Shown here in pieces: positions 27,906 to 36,665 of a stretch of 64,000 nt of DNA. Source of the stretch: Clostridia bacterium (GTDB lineage: Bacteria > Bacillota > Clostridia > Oscillospirales > CAG-272). The stretch is taken from positions 49,987-113,986 of the forward strand of contig JAFTMG010000005.1 in assembly GCA_017452525.1 (NCBI GenBank), in the 5' to 3' direction. The first letter of the stretch is position 1. Every line of letters begins with the position of its first letter. Position numbers and translations under genes: made by a program. The notes beneath the pieces are model-generated. The model had not been told where the DNA came from. It did not search any database and saw only the letters and a list, made by a program, of their open reading frames with translations.

Positions 27906-28988
27906 ATGATCTACAATCAGATACGCAGAAAGACACATCAGGTTTGCGCCGGTCAGGTCCGCATTGGCGGAGATGCACCGATCGTGATCCAATCCATGAC
28001 CAATACGGATACCCGCGATGCCGCCGCAACGATGGCGCAGATCCGCGCGCTGGAGGCGGCAGGGTGTGACGTGGTGCGTATTACCGTTCCCGATCTGGAG
28101 TCGGCGGAGACGGTCCGTCTGATCAAGGAATCGGATATCCGTGTTCCCATTGTGGCGGATATACATTTTCAGTATCGTGTCGCCCTTCGTTGCGCCGAGT
28201 ACGGTGTGGATAAGATCCGCATCAATCCGGGCAACATCGGCGATGAGGACCGTGTGCGGCAGGTCGCGGCAGCGTGCCGCGCCAAAAATATCCCGATCCG
28301 TATCGGCGTCAACAGCGGCTCGCTGGAAAAGCATATTTTGGCCAAACACGGCTCTCCCACGCCCGAGGCACTATGCGAGAGCGGACTGTATCACGCCGCT
28401 TTGCTTGAAAAGTTCGATTTTCACGATATCGTGATCTCCATTAAGTCCTCAGACGTCTATACCATGGTGGCGGCGACCAAGCTGCTTGCCGCCTCCTGCG
28501 AATACCCGCTTCACCTCGGTGTGACCGAGGCAGGAAGCCGGAATATGGGAACCATCAAGAGTGCGGCGGGTCTGGGTGCCTTGCTGTGCGAGGGCATCGG
28601 CGATACTGTTCGTGTGTCTCTGACCGACGACCCCGTACTGGAGGTGGCGGCGGCGCGCGATATCCTGAGCGCCTTGGATATTGAAGGGCAGCGCGGGTTG
28701 AACATCGTCAGCTGTCCGACCTGCGGACGAACCAAGATCGATCTGATCTCGCTGGTGCATCGCTTTGAGGATGCCGTGGCGAAGGAGGGGCTGGGGCATA
28801 TTCCCTGCAAGGTGGCACTGATGGGATGCGTGGTCAACGGTCCCGGAGAGGCAAGGGAAGCAGATTTCGGTATTGCCGGCGGCGTCGGTGAGGCAGTCCT
28901 GTTTTCCCGCGGTGAGGTCTTGCGCCGTATTCCGGAGGAGGAGATCATCTCGACCCTCATTGAAACATTAAAACAGTATAAAGGATAA
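27906..28988 (+). CDS. ispG: 4-hydroxy-3-methylbut-2-enyl diphosphate synthase (IspG/GcpE)
   Basis: A 4Fe-4S enzyme of the MEP pathway that converts MEcPP to HMBPP. The 360-residue protein starts with the TIM-barrel text VRIGGDAPIVIQSMTNTDT and ends with the cluster region: CPTCGRTKIDL and CKVALMGCVVNGPGEA supply the three cysteines. ATG 27906 is chosen because GGAGG is nine bases upstream; an ATG at 27888 would place the ribosome site inside the gene. The polC start follows eight bases after the stop. Confidence 0.95.
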   Translation: MIYNQIRRKTHQVCAGQVRIGGDAPIVIQSMTNTDTRDAAATMAQIRALEAAGCDVVRITVPDLESAETVRLIKESDIRVPIVADIHFQYRVALRCAEYGVDKIRINPGNIGDEDRVRQVAAACRAKNIPIRIGVNSGSLEKHILAKHGSPTPEALCESGLYHAALLEKFDFHDIVISIKSSDVYTMVAATKLLAASCEYPLHLGVTEAGSRNMGTIKSAAGLGALLCEGIGDTVRVSLTDDPVLEVAAARDILSALDIEGQRGLNIVSCPTCGRTKIDLISLVHRFEDAVAKEGLGHIPCKVALMGCVVNGPGEAREADFGIAGGVGEAVLFSRGEVLRRIPEEEIISTLIETLKQYKG

Positions 28989-28996
28989 ACGATTAC

Positions 28997-31900
28997 ATGA
29001 CGGATGTACCACAAATTAAAAATTTTCTGGAAGTTTTTCCGCGTTATCATCCGAACGATCATCAAGCCGCCGTGTTATTGGAGGCAACAGATATTGCCAG
29101 ACGAGTGGATAAGGAGCATCGGTACGTAGAGATCGATGCTCATTTTCCCACTGTGCTGGATAAATCGTTCATATATGAGATTGAGGAGGGGATCCGCAGT
29201 GCGTATACCCTCAACCGCGTTATGCTTTTTCCAAAGTATCCCGCGGAGCAATTCAGCGACAGTTACGTCTCTCAGGTGCTGACCGAGACCGAGCGTGTCG
29301 GTGTGGTCGCCAGAGGATTTTTTTCTCAATATACCCACCGCTTGACGGAGGACACGCTGTATATTGATATTCCTATCCCGCTTGGCGGCATTGCGCTGAT
29401 GGAGGATGCCAAGACGCCCGAGGTGATCTCCGGCATCATCCGAAGCGAATTCGGACTGCATTTTAAAGTCCAGATCAATCATGTGGAAAGCTATGCGGGA
29501 GATTCCTATGCCGAGCGCCGCAACAGAGAGCTGGCGGAGCTGGACCGCGCGCTGATCGAGGCGGACAAGAACTACGTTCCCTATACCGCCCCCGAGGAAG
29601 GGTATCACGCCCGGGGCGGCGGCGCACCCGCGGCAGAGGAGCAGGAGACCTTCCCCCGCGTGCCCTCCATTTACTTCAACGAGGACGGCGAGCTTCACGC
29701 GGAAGGGACAGTCTGTTCCATCGGACATTATCGCTTTGATATCGGCGAGCCGAGTTATGTGTGGGGCGATGCTTTTACCATCACACCGCGGGCGATCAGC
29801 TCGATCACCAAGCCCGAAAAGGGGCTGACCGTGATCGGCGAGGTCTCCTGCTTTACCAAGGACGAGGCGCGCGGCGGTGGAAAGTTTAATATCACCTTCG
29901 GTATTTTTGACGGTCACAGCTCCATCGACGTCAAAAAGATGGGCGTGGAGCCGGACGTTGCCAAGGAACTTTCAGGCATACTGACCAACGGCAAGGCGGT
30001 GGCGTTACACGGCTACACCAAGCGCGACGTGCGCCGCAACGTGCCGGATATCGATCTCTCCTTCTATTTCAATTCCGTTGCCGAGATCAAGCGTTTGTAC
30101 CGTACCGACAACGCCCCCGAAAAGCGTGTGGAGCTGCATCTGCACACACAAATGTCCACGATGGACGCGCTGATCCCGCCTGAAGCGGCGATCAAGCAGG
30201 CGCAGAAGTGGGGACATCCCGCCGTGGCGATCACCGACCACGGTAACGTGCAGGCATATCAGATGGCAATGCTTCAAGCTGAAAAATGCGGCATGAATGT
30301 TATCTACGGCATGGAGGCGTATTTTGTCAACGACACTGCCGGCTGTGTGTCGGGTGTTTATGACGGCGATTTTGAGCAGGAGATGGTCGTGTTCGATATC
30401 GAGACGACGGGTCTGTCGGTCGCCAACTGTAAGATCACCGAGATCGGTGCCGTGAAGATCGCGGGCGGACAGGTGATCGACCGATTCAATACCTTTGTTG
30501 ACCCCGAGGTGCCGATCCCCGCCGAGATCACCAAGCTGACCTCCATCACCGACGAGATGGTGGCAGGCGCGCCCAAGATTGCCGAGGCGCTTCGTGCTTT
30601 CCTGGATTTTACGGGAAATTGTCTGCTGATCGCGCACAATGCAAATTTTGATACCGGCTTTATCCGCGCGGCAGCACAGCAGTGCGGATATGAGTTCAAA
30701 AACCCGTATATGGATACGGTAGCGCTTTCCCGCTTTTTGAACACCGAGCTGAAGAGTCACAAGTTGGATGTGATCGCCAAGTATTTTGAGCTGGGTGATT
30801 TCAATCACCACCGTGCCTGTGACGATGCCGAGATGCTTGCGCATATCTACTTCGCCATGGTGGAGAAGATGCATAAATTCGACCTGCGGACCTTCGGCGC
30901 ACTGGAAAAGGAAATGACCGCCAATGCGGATCCGCTGAAGCTGAAAACATACCATCAGATCATTCTGGTCAAAAACGCAGTGGGTCTGCGCAATCTCTAC
31001 CAGCTGATATCCGATAGCTATCTGAAATATTTCAAGCGTTTTCCGCGAATTCCCAAGTCAAAGCTGGAGGAGCACCGTGAGGGTCTGATCATCGGCTCGG
31101 CATGCGAGGCGGGCGAGGTGTTCCGCGCCATTCTGGAGGGGCGTCCCGACGCGGAGATCGAGGAGCTGGTCAATTTCTACGATTATCTGGAGATCCAGCC
31201 GATCTGCAATAACCGCTTCCTGATTGCCGAGGAGCAGGTTGCCGACGACGAGGGTCTGCGGGAGCTGAATCGCAAAATTGTGGCGTTGGGCGAAAAATAC
31301 AACAAGCCCGTGGTGGCAACCTGTGACGCCCACTTCATGGAAAAGGACGATGAGGTCTGCCGCAAGATCCTGATGGCAGGTATGCATTTTAAGGATTACG
31401 ATAAGGACGTCGGGCTGTATTTCCGCACCACGGAGGAAATGCTGGAGGAATTTTCCTATCTGGGAGAAGAGAAGGCGTACGAGGTGGTTGTGACCAACAC
31501 CCGCGCCATTGCCGACAGCATCGATTTCGGCAACATCCGCCCCTTCCCGAAGGGCACCTTCACGCCGCATATGGACGGTGCGGAGGAGGACCTGCAGCGG
31601 ATCTGCTACGAGCATGCCGAGGGGCAGTACGGCAAGCCTCTGCCGGATTTGGTGAAGAACCGCTTGGACAAGGAGTTGACCTCCATTATCAAAAACGGCT
31701 TTGCCGTGTTGTATATGATCGCGCAAAAGCTGGTGTGGTATAGCGAGAGTCAGGGCTATCTGGTCGGCTCCCGCGGCTCGGTCGGTTCCTCCTTCGTCGC
31801 CTCCTGCGCGGGAATTTCAGAGGTAAACCCCCTGCCGCCTCACTACTATTGCCCGAACTGTAAGCACAGTCAGTTCTTCCTCGACGGCTCGGTGGGCTCC

Positions 31901-33433
31901 GGATTTGACCTGCCGGACGCAAACTGTCCCAAGTGCGGTACCAAATACTGCGCCGACGGACACGATATTCCCTTTGAGACCTTCCTTGGCTTCTACGGAG
32001 ACAAATCTCCCGATATAGACCTGAACTTCTCGGGAGAAGTTCAGGGTAAGGTCCATAAATACACCGAGGAGCTGTTCGGCGCGGAAAACGTCTTCCGTGC
32101 GGGCACCATCGGTACGTTGGCGGACAAAACGGCATACGGCTTCATTGCCAAATATATGGACGAGAAGGAAGCCTCTCTGTGCCGTGCCGAGATGAACCGT
32201 CTGGTCAGCTGCTGCGTGGGTGTCAAACGCACCACGGGTCAGCACCCGGGCGGCATCGTGGTCGTTCCCAGAGAATATCAGATCTACGATTTCTGCCCCG
32301 TGCAGCATCCCGCCGACGACCCTAATTCCAATATCGTCACCACCCACTTTACCTTCGAGTATCTGCACGATACGCTGCTGAAGCTGGATGAGCTGGGACA
32401 CGATATGCCGACCAAGTATAAATGGCTGGAGAGATATTCGGACACCAGTGTGATGGATGTGCCGATGAACTCGCCCGAGGTATATCAGCTGTTTGAATCC
32501 GTCGAGCCGCTCGGCTTGAAGCCGGACGATATTCTGGGCTGCCAGGTCGGCACCTGGGGACTGCCCGAGATGGGAACCCGCTTTTTGCAGCAGGTGCTTG
32601 TGGATGCAAAACCGAAAAATTTCGCCGACCTGCTTCAGATTTCCGGTCTGACCCACGGTACCGACGTGTGGCTGGGTAACGCGCAGGATCTGATCAAGGA
32701 GGGTGTGTGCGACATTTCCAAGGTGATCGGATGCCGTGACGGTATCATGCTTGACCTGATCCGATACGGCATGGAAAACGCCGTTGCCTTCAAGATCATG
32801 GAGTCGGTGCGAAAGGGTAAGGGCCTGACACCTGAATGGGAGGCGGATATGCGGGCGCATAACGTGCCCGATTGGTATATCGGCTCCTGCAAGAAGATCA
32901 AATACATGTTCCCCAAGGCGCACGCGGCGGCATACGTCATGTCGGCGATCCGTTTGGGGTGGTATAAGATCAAGATGCCCATTGTCTTCTATTGCGCCAT
33001 GTTTACCGTTGCCCCCAAGGGCTTCGATGCGGAGATCGTTATGGGCGGCTTACCCCGTGTGAAAGCGTATATTCAGGACGTGGAAAAGCGAGGGAAGGAA
33101 GCCTCCGCCAAGGAGCAGGATTCTATTCCCACCTTCCAGCTCGTGATGGAATGTATGGCACGTGGCATCCGCTTTTTGCCGGTCCATCTGGAAAAATCCT
33201 CGGCGCACGGCTACGTGCCGGAAAACGGCGCTATCCGTTTGCCGTTCTCCTCCTTGCCGGGACTTGGCGACAGTGCGGCGGAAAATATCGAAAAGGCACG
33301 AAATGAGGAGCCGTTCTTCTCGGTGGAGGACCTGGCTACCCGCGCCAAGCTCAGCAAGAGCGTCATTGAGATCCTGCGCCGCAACGGCGCACTCGACGGC
33401 GTGAACGAGACCGATCAGCTTTCCTTCTTCTGA
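28997..33433 (+). CDS. polC: DNA polymerase III alpha subunit, Gram-positive type (PolC)
   Basis: The main replicative polymerase of Firmicutes with its own 3'-5' proofreading nuclease. The 1478-residue product has an N-terminal domain, an OB-fold (about residues 240-370), a PHP domain from VELHLHTQMS (about 377), split by the DnaQ-type exonuclease starting VFDIETTGL (about 463), then the polymerase core with GSRGSVGSSFVA (about 925), a zinc site (CPNC about 952 and CPKC about 977), and the C-terminal helix-hairpin-helix (LPGLGDSAAENIEKA). Slightly longer than the B. subtilis enzyme. Its stop codon lies within a 23-bp tandem repeat. Confidence 0.97.
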   Translation: MTDVPQIKNFLEVFPRYHPNDHQAAVLLEATDIARRVDKEHRYVEIDAHFPTVLDKSFIYEIEEGIRSAYTLNRVMLFPKYPAEQFSDSYVSQVLTETERVGVVARGFFSQYTHRLTEDTLYIDIPIPLGGIALMEDAKTPEVISGIIRSEFGLHFKVQINHVESYAGDSYAERRNRELAELDRALIEADKNYVPYTAPEEGYHARGGGAPAAEEQETFPRVPSIYFNEDGELHAEGTVCSIGHYRFDIGEPSYVWGDAFTITPRAISSITKPEKGLTVIGEVSCFTKDEARGGGKFNITFGIFDGHSSIDVKKMGVEPDVAKELSGILTNGKAVALHGYTKRDVRRNVPDIDLSFYFNSVAEIKRLYRTDNAPEKRVELHLHTQMSTMDALIPPEAAIKQAQKWGHPAVAITDHGNVQAYQMAMLQAEKCGMNVIYGMEAYFVNDTAGCVSGVYDGDFEQEMVVFDIETTGLSVANCKITEIGAVKIAGGQVIDRFNTFVDPEVPIPAEITKLTSITDEMVAGAPKIAEALRAFLDFTGNCLLIAHNANFDTGFIRAAAQQCGYEFKNPYMDTVALSRFLNTELKSHKLDVIAKYFELGDFNHHRACDDAEMLAHIYFAMVEKMHKFDLRTFGALEKEMTANADPLKLKTYHQIILVKNAVGLRNLYQLISDSYLKYFKRFPRIPKSKLEEHREGLIIGSACEAGEVFRAILEGRPDAEIEELVNFYDYLEIQPICNNRFLIAEEQVADDEGLRELNRKIVALGEKYNKPVVATCDAHFMEKDDEVCRKILMAGMHFKDYDKDVGLYFRTTEEMLEEFSYLGEEKAYEVVVTNTRAIADSIDFGNIRPFPKGTFTPHMDGAEEDLQRICYEHAEGQYGKPLPDLVKNRLDKELTSIIKNGFAVLYMIAQKLVWYSESQGYLVGSRGSVGSSFVASCAGISEVNPLPPHYYCPNCKHSQFFLDGSVGSGFDLPDANCPKCGTKYCADGHDIPFETFLGFYGDKSPDIDLNFSGEVQGKVHKYTEELFGAENVFRAGTIGTLADKTAYGFIAKYMDEKEASLCRAEMNRLVSCCVGVKRTTGQHPGGIVVVPREYQIYDFCPVQHPADDPNSNIVTTHFTFEYLHDTLLKLDELGHDMPTKYKWLERYSDTSVMDVPMNSPEVYQLFESVEPLGLKPDDILGCQVGTWGLPEMGTRFLQQVLVDAKPKNFADLLQISGLTHGTDVWLGNAQDLIKEGVCDISKVIGCRDGIMLDLIRYGMENAVAFKIMESVRKGKGLTPEWEADMRAHNVPDWYIGSCKKIKYMFPKAHAAAYVMSAIRLGWYKIKMPIVFYCAMFTVAPKGFDAEIVMGGLPRVKAYIQDVEKRGKEASAKEQDSIPTFQLVMECMARGIRFLPVHLEKSSAHGYVPENGAIRLPFSSLPGLGDSAAENIEKARNEEPFFSVEDLATRAKLSKSVIEILRRNGALDGVNETDQLSFF

Positions 33434-33476
33434 CATCGCGGTCGGGCGTGAACTGACATCGCGGTCGGGCATGAAC
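33431..33476. repeat. 23-bp tandem duplication covering the polC stop codon
   Basis: Two adjacent 23-bp copies (33431-33453 and 33454-33476), both beginning with TGA, differ at one base (GGGCGTGAAC versus GGGCATGAAC). The first TGA is the polC stop. Confidence 0.9.
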
Positions 33477-33480
33477 GCTA

Positions 33481-33509
33481 TTGACAGACAGAGGCATATA
33501 TGCTATACT
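33481..33509 (+). promoter_or_regulatory. Strong consensus promoter for the 33.5-kb operon
   Basis: TTGACA (33481-33486), 17-base spacer, TATACT (33504-33509) preceded by TGC (extended -10). Confidence 0.85.
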
Positions 33510-33547
33510 AAAGAAAAAGGATATGCCAACAGAAAGGAGGTCATCCG

Positions 33548-34219
33548 ATGAATCCGGAACCACAGCCGACAAGAGCGGCAGGAAGCCTGAAGAAAAAGAT
33601 GCTTCTTGCGCTGGTGATCATCACACTTGTATTCGTTTTGATGTTCGTCCTGATCACCGTGCTGGAAAATTGGCTCGTCAGAGAGCAGAGCAAGCAGCCG
33701 GTGCACGGAACGGAGCAGACGATCATCTTCTACCCCATCGATTATGATGAGGACATTACTAAGGACCAGTCCTATATGGGACGGGATCGCCAGATCTATT
33801 ACGCCGATCTTGCCACCGGCGTGACCATTTCTCTGAACGAGGATACCTACGGCGAGCATGGCGAGGGCGTGAAGCTGCTTTGCCATATGATCGAGAGCAT
33901 TATTGCGGGAGATCACGAAACGTACAATTCCTTCTTCACGGAGGATTATCTGGACAGGGAAGGCGAGAAGTCGATGTTCACCGCCCAGAAGCTGTATGAG
34001 ATCAAGATCACCCGACTTTCCGCCGAGGAGGTCGTGGAGGACGGTCTGACCAATCAGGTGGAGACGTACATGCTGGAGTATATGATCTATCAGAACAACG
34101 GTACCTTCCGCACCGACGTGGGCAGCGATGCCGTTCGCAAGCAGAATGTCGTACTCACCGACCGAGAGGGAGACCTTCTGATCGACTCGATCGTCAGCCA
34201 TACGTATTCCTACTCGTAA
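33548..34219 (+). CDS. Unknown single-pass membrane protein upstream of nfeD-SPFH
   Basis: I do not recognise this 223-residue protein. A short Pro- and Lys-containing N-terminus is followed by one hydrophobic helix (about residues 18-42), and then about 180 acidic, soluble residues rich in Tyr, Asp and Glu, presumably outside the cell (for example IIFYPIDYDEDITKDQ and YNSFFTEDYLDREGEK). No cysteine cluster or enzyme motif is visible. Start ATG follows a full AAAGGAGGT site. It is the first gene after a consensus promoter, with nfeD 21 bases downstream and the SPFH gene next, so it may be a partner of that membrane complex. Confidence 0.8.
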   Translation: MNPEPQPTRAAGSLKKKMLLALVIITLVFVLMFVLITVLENWLVREQSKQPVHGTEQTIIFYPIDYDEDITKDQSYMGRDRQIYYADLATGVTISLNEDTYGEHGEGVKLLCHMIESIIAGDHETYNSFFTEDYLDREGEKSMFTAQKLYEIKITRLSAEEVVEDGLTNQVETYMLEYMIYQNNGTFRTDVGSDAVRKQNVVLTDREGDLLIDSIVSHTYSYS

Positions 34220-34240
34220 AAAACAAAAGGAGATGAAGCC

Positions 34241-34669
34241 ATGACCTATTTGTGGATTGTCATTGTGTTGCTCGCCATTGCGGTGGAAGCCGCAACGGCA
34301 GATCTGGTTGCCATCTGGTTCATGCCCGCGGCGTTGGTCTCGATGGTGTTGTCTTTGCTGGATGTGTCGATCGGTATTCAGGTCGCCGTGTTTTTCGTAC
34401 TCGTGGTGGTCTTTATGCTGCTGTCGAAGCTTTTCCTGCGGAGATATCTGAAGCGCAGACCCAACGAGAAGACCAACGCGGATTCACTGCTCGGCAAAAC
34501 AGCCATCGTGACCGAGCGGATCGAAAATGAGGCTCAGAGCGGTGCCGTTCGTGTGGGCGGTTTGGAGTGGAGTGCCCGTGCCGTCTCCGATACCATGGTG
34601 ATCGAAAAGGACACGCTGGTCGTGATCCGCGAGATCGCCGGTGTCAAATTGATTTGTGAACCCAAATAA
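34241..34669 (+). CDS. NfeD-like membrane protein, short form
   Basis: A 142-residue protein with two or three N-terminal membrane helices (about residues 3-65) and a C-terminal OB-fold domain (LLGKTAIVTERIENEAQSG then VRVGGLEWSARA, conserved in NfeD). It lacks the ClpP-like protease domain of long NfeD proteins. NfeD proteins pair with SPFH/stomatin proteins, and the next gene is exactly that. AAAAGGAG precedes the ATG. Confidence 0.9.
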   Translation: MTYLWIVIVLLAIAVEAATADLVAIWFMPAALVSMVLSLLDVSIGIQVAVFFVLVVVFMLLSKLFLRRYLKRRPNEKTNADSLLGKTAIVTERIENEAQSGAVRVGGLEWSARAVSDTMVIEKDTLVVIREIAGVKLICEPK

Positions 34670-34691
34670 TTTTAAGAAAGGAATTTATGTT

Positions 34692-35627
34692 ATGCCTACC
34701 GTTGTTATTTTACTTTGCGTTCTCGGTGTTGTATTCCTGCTGTTGATCATTGCCAATATTCACATCGTGCCGCAGGCACGCGCCTACGTGATCGAGCGCC
34801 TCGGCGCTTACAACACCACGTGGAAGACCGGTATACACGTCAAGATCCCCTTTGTGGAGCGTGTTGCCAAAAAGGTCAATCTGATGGAGCAGGTTGCGGA
34901 TTTCCCACCTCAACCCGTGATCACCAAGGATAACGTCCGTATGCAGATCGACACCGTCGTCTTCTATCAGATCACCGACTGTAAGCTGTATGCCTACGGT
35001 CATACCAACCCGATGGCGGCGATCGAAAATCTGACCGCAACCACCCTGCGTAACATCATCGGTGAGCTGGAACTGGACAGCACGCTGACCTCCCGTGACA
35101 TCATCAATACCAAAATGCGTTCGATTCTGGACGAAGCTACCGACCCTTGGGGTATTAAAGTGACCCGTGTGGAGCTGAAAAACATCATTCCTCCCAAGGA
35201 AATTCAGGATGCCATGGAAAAGCAGATGAAGGCGGAGCGAGAGCGCCGCGAGTCGATCCTGAAGGCAGAGGGTGAGCGTAATTCGCTGATCCTGGTTGCC
35301 GAGGGTCAGAAGCAGTCGGCAATTCTCGAGGCAGAGGCTGCCAAGGAAGCGCAGATCCTGAAGGCGGAGGCTGCCAAGCAGGCAGAGATCCTGAAGGCAG
35401 AGGGTGAAGCCGAAGCGATTTTGAAGATCCAACAGGCAACTGCCGAAGGTATCCGCATGATCAACGAAGCGACCCCCGGCGACGGCGTGATCGCCATCAA
35501 GAGCCTGGAGGCACTGCAGAAGATCGCGGACGGACAGGCTACTAAGATCATCATCCCTTCGGAGATCCAATCTCTGGCAGGTCTGGTCACCAGCGCGTCT
35601 GAGCTGGCGAAGGGCGATAAAAAGTAA
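34692..35627 (+). CDS. SPFH/band 7 protein, stomatin-like (QmcA/slipin type)
   Basis: A 311-residue protein anchored by an N-terminal helix (about residues 3-22), followed by the band 7 domain (VPQARAYVIERLGAY, then FPPQPVITKDN, conserved in this group) and a long coiled-coil region (about 180-250) built of alanine- and glutamate-rich repeats such as EAAKEAQILKAEAAKQAEI. Such proteins form ring-like oligomers that organise membrane microdomains and modulate proteases. Start ATG 34692 has AAAGGA upstream; the open frame extends further and overlaps nfeD without a ribosome site. Ends at a terminator. Confidence 0.93.
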   Translation: MPTVVILLCVLGVVFLLLIIANIHIVPQARAYVIERLGAYNTTWKTGIHVKIPFVERVAKKVNLMEQVADFPPQPVITKDNVRMQIDTVVFYQITDCKLYAYGHTNPMAAIENLTATTLRNIIGELELDSTLTSRDIINTKMRSILDEATDPWGIKVTRVELKNIIPPKEIQDAMEKQMKAERERRESILKAEGERNSLILVAEGQKQSAILEAEAAKEAQILKAEAAKQAEILKAEGEAEAILKIQQATAEGIRMINEATPGDGVIAIKSLEALQKIADGQATKIIIPSEIQSLAGLVTSASELAKGDKK

Positions 35628-35633
35628 TATTGC

Positions 35634-35668
35634 AAAAGGATCGGTCCTGCGGGTACCGATCCTTTTTT
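35634..35668 (+). terminator. Intrinsic terminator after the SPFH gene
   Basis: AAAAGGATCGGT hairpin with its complement ACCGATCCTTTT and six T residues. Confidence 0.9.
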
Positions 35669-35702
35669 GTGTAAAAATGCCGTCTTCGGCAAATATTTTC
35701 GC

Positions 35703-35864
35703 GGGTGTGACATTGCCGTCCGTGGCACAATAAGGGTGTGACGAAACAGCGAAAGGCGACAGGTTTAAAAAAGAAACAGCAATTGTGCCTTGATGGCGAA
35801 ATGCCGCCATTTCGGGAACCTGATACAGTCACAAAAAGCAAGTCAGCAGAAAGGAACGGTCACA
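35703..35864 (+). promoter_or_regulatory. Structured leader/operator region before the pdaA-like gene
   Basis: GGGTGTGAC occurs at 35703-35711 and 35734-35742; GTCACA occurs at 35828-35833 and 35859-35864, the last ending three bases before the ATG. The two pairs have the same 31-bp period. Also present are complementary segments GGCACAAT (35724-35731) with ATTGTGCC (35782-35789), CAGGTT (35760-35765) with AACCTG (35817-35822), and a hairpin ATGGCG/CGCCAT (35792-35810). It could be protein operators or alternative RNA structures. I see no good -35/-10 pair. Confidence 0.4.
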
Positions 35865-35867
35865 TAT

Positions 35868-36665
35868 ATGAATAAAATGACGATCAAACGAACGGCGATC
35901 CGACTGATCAGCCTCCTTTGCCTGCTTTCCGTCAGCATCCTGCCTGTCGGCGCATCGGGGCAAAGCTATAGCTGGTATTGCCCGCGCACAAAGGACCATA
36001 AGCAACCGTTAGCAGACGCGCCCCTGCGATTCGTAACGGATTACGGCGGCTATTACGTGGACGCACGCCATGGGGACGACGCGCAGGACCGTGTGGTATA
36101 TCTGACCTTTGACGCGGGTTATGAAAACGGCAACGTGGCAAAGGTGTTGGACGTATTGAAGGAAGAGCAGGTCAGCGGCGCCTTTTTCGTGCTGGCACAT
36201 CTGATCGAAGCCAACACCGATCTGGTGAAGCGCATGGTGGAGGAAGGGCATCTGGTCTGCAACCATACCATGAAGCACCGAGATATGACCCGCGTGGCAT
36301 CCGAGGCGGAATTTTTGGCGGAGCTGCAGGGGTTGGAGCAGCTGTTTTATGAAAAGACGGGAAGCGTGATGCCCAAGTTTTATCGCCCACCCGAGGGGAG
36401 ATTTTCTGAGGAAAATCTGAAATACGCTAAGGCAGCAGGCTATCGGACCATCTTCTGGAGTCTTGCCTATGCCGATTGGGACAACGACCATCAAATGCCC
36501 GAGGCGCAGGCGGAGAAGATCATTTCAGATCGGATCCATAACGGCGCCATTCTTCTCCTTCATCCGACCTCTGCCACCAATGCCGCCATTCTCGGGCGGG
36601 TGATCCGTGCGCTGAAGGCGGAAGGCTACCGCTTCGGCACACTGGATGAGCTGGTTGCGCCGTGA
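35868..36665 (+). CDS. PdaA-like polysaccharide deacetylase (CE4)
   Basis: A 265-residue exported deacetylase. Residues 1-29 form a signal peptide ending near PVGASG. The NodB domain begins YLTFDAGYENG: the first Asp (base) is kept while the usual second metal-binding Asp is Ala, a deviation common in the PdaA branch. HTMKHRDM gives the two metal His residues, and YRPPEG and LLLHPTS are motifs 3 and 5. PdaA removes N-acetyl from muramic acid to form delta-lactam in spore cortex; a similar role is likely but inferred. Start ATG 35868 has AAAGGAAC upstream. Confidence 0.85.
   Translation: MNKMTIKRTAIRLISLLCLLSVSILPVGASGQSYSWYCPRTKDHKQPLADAPLRFVTDYGGYYVDARHGDDAQDRVVYLTFDAGYENGNVAKVLDVLKEEQVSGAFFVLAHLIEANTDLVKRMVEEGHLVCNHTMKHRDMTRVASEAEFLAELQGLEQLFYEKTGSVMPKFYRPPEGRFSEENLKYAKAAGYRTIFWSLAYADWDNDHQMPEAQAEKIISDRIHNGAILLLHPTSATNAAILGRVIRALKAEGYRFGTLDELVAP

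Noticed and set aside
33431..33476. CRISPR-like direct repeats
   Set aside because: Only two copies and no spacer between them; a simple tandem duplication.
35703..35867. c-di-AMP (ydaO) or c-di-GMP riboswitch before the pdaA-like gene
   Set aside because: The region has pairing potential, but I could not match the conserved cores of either aptamer class. Left as an unclassified leader.
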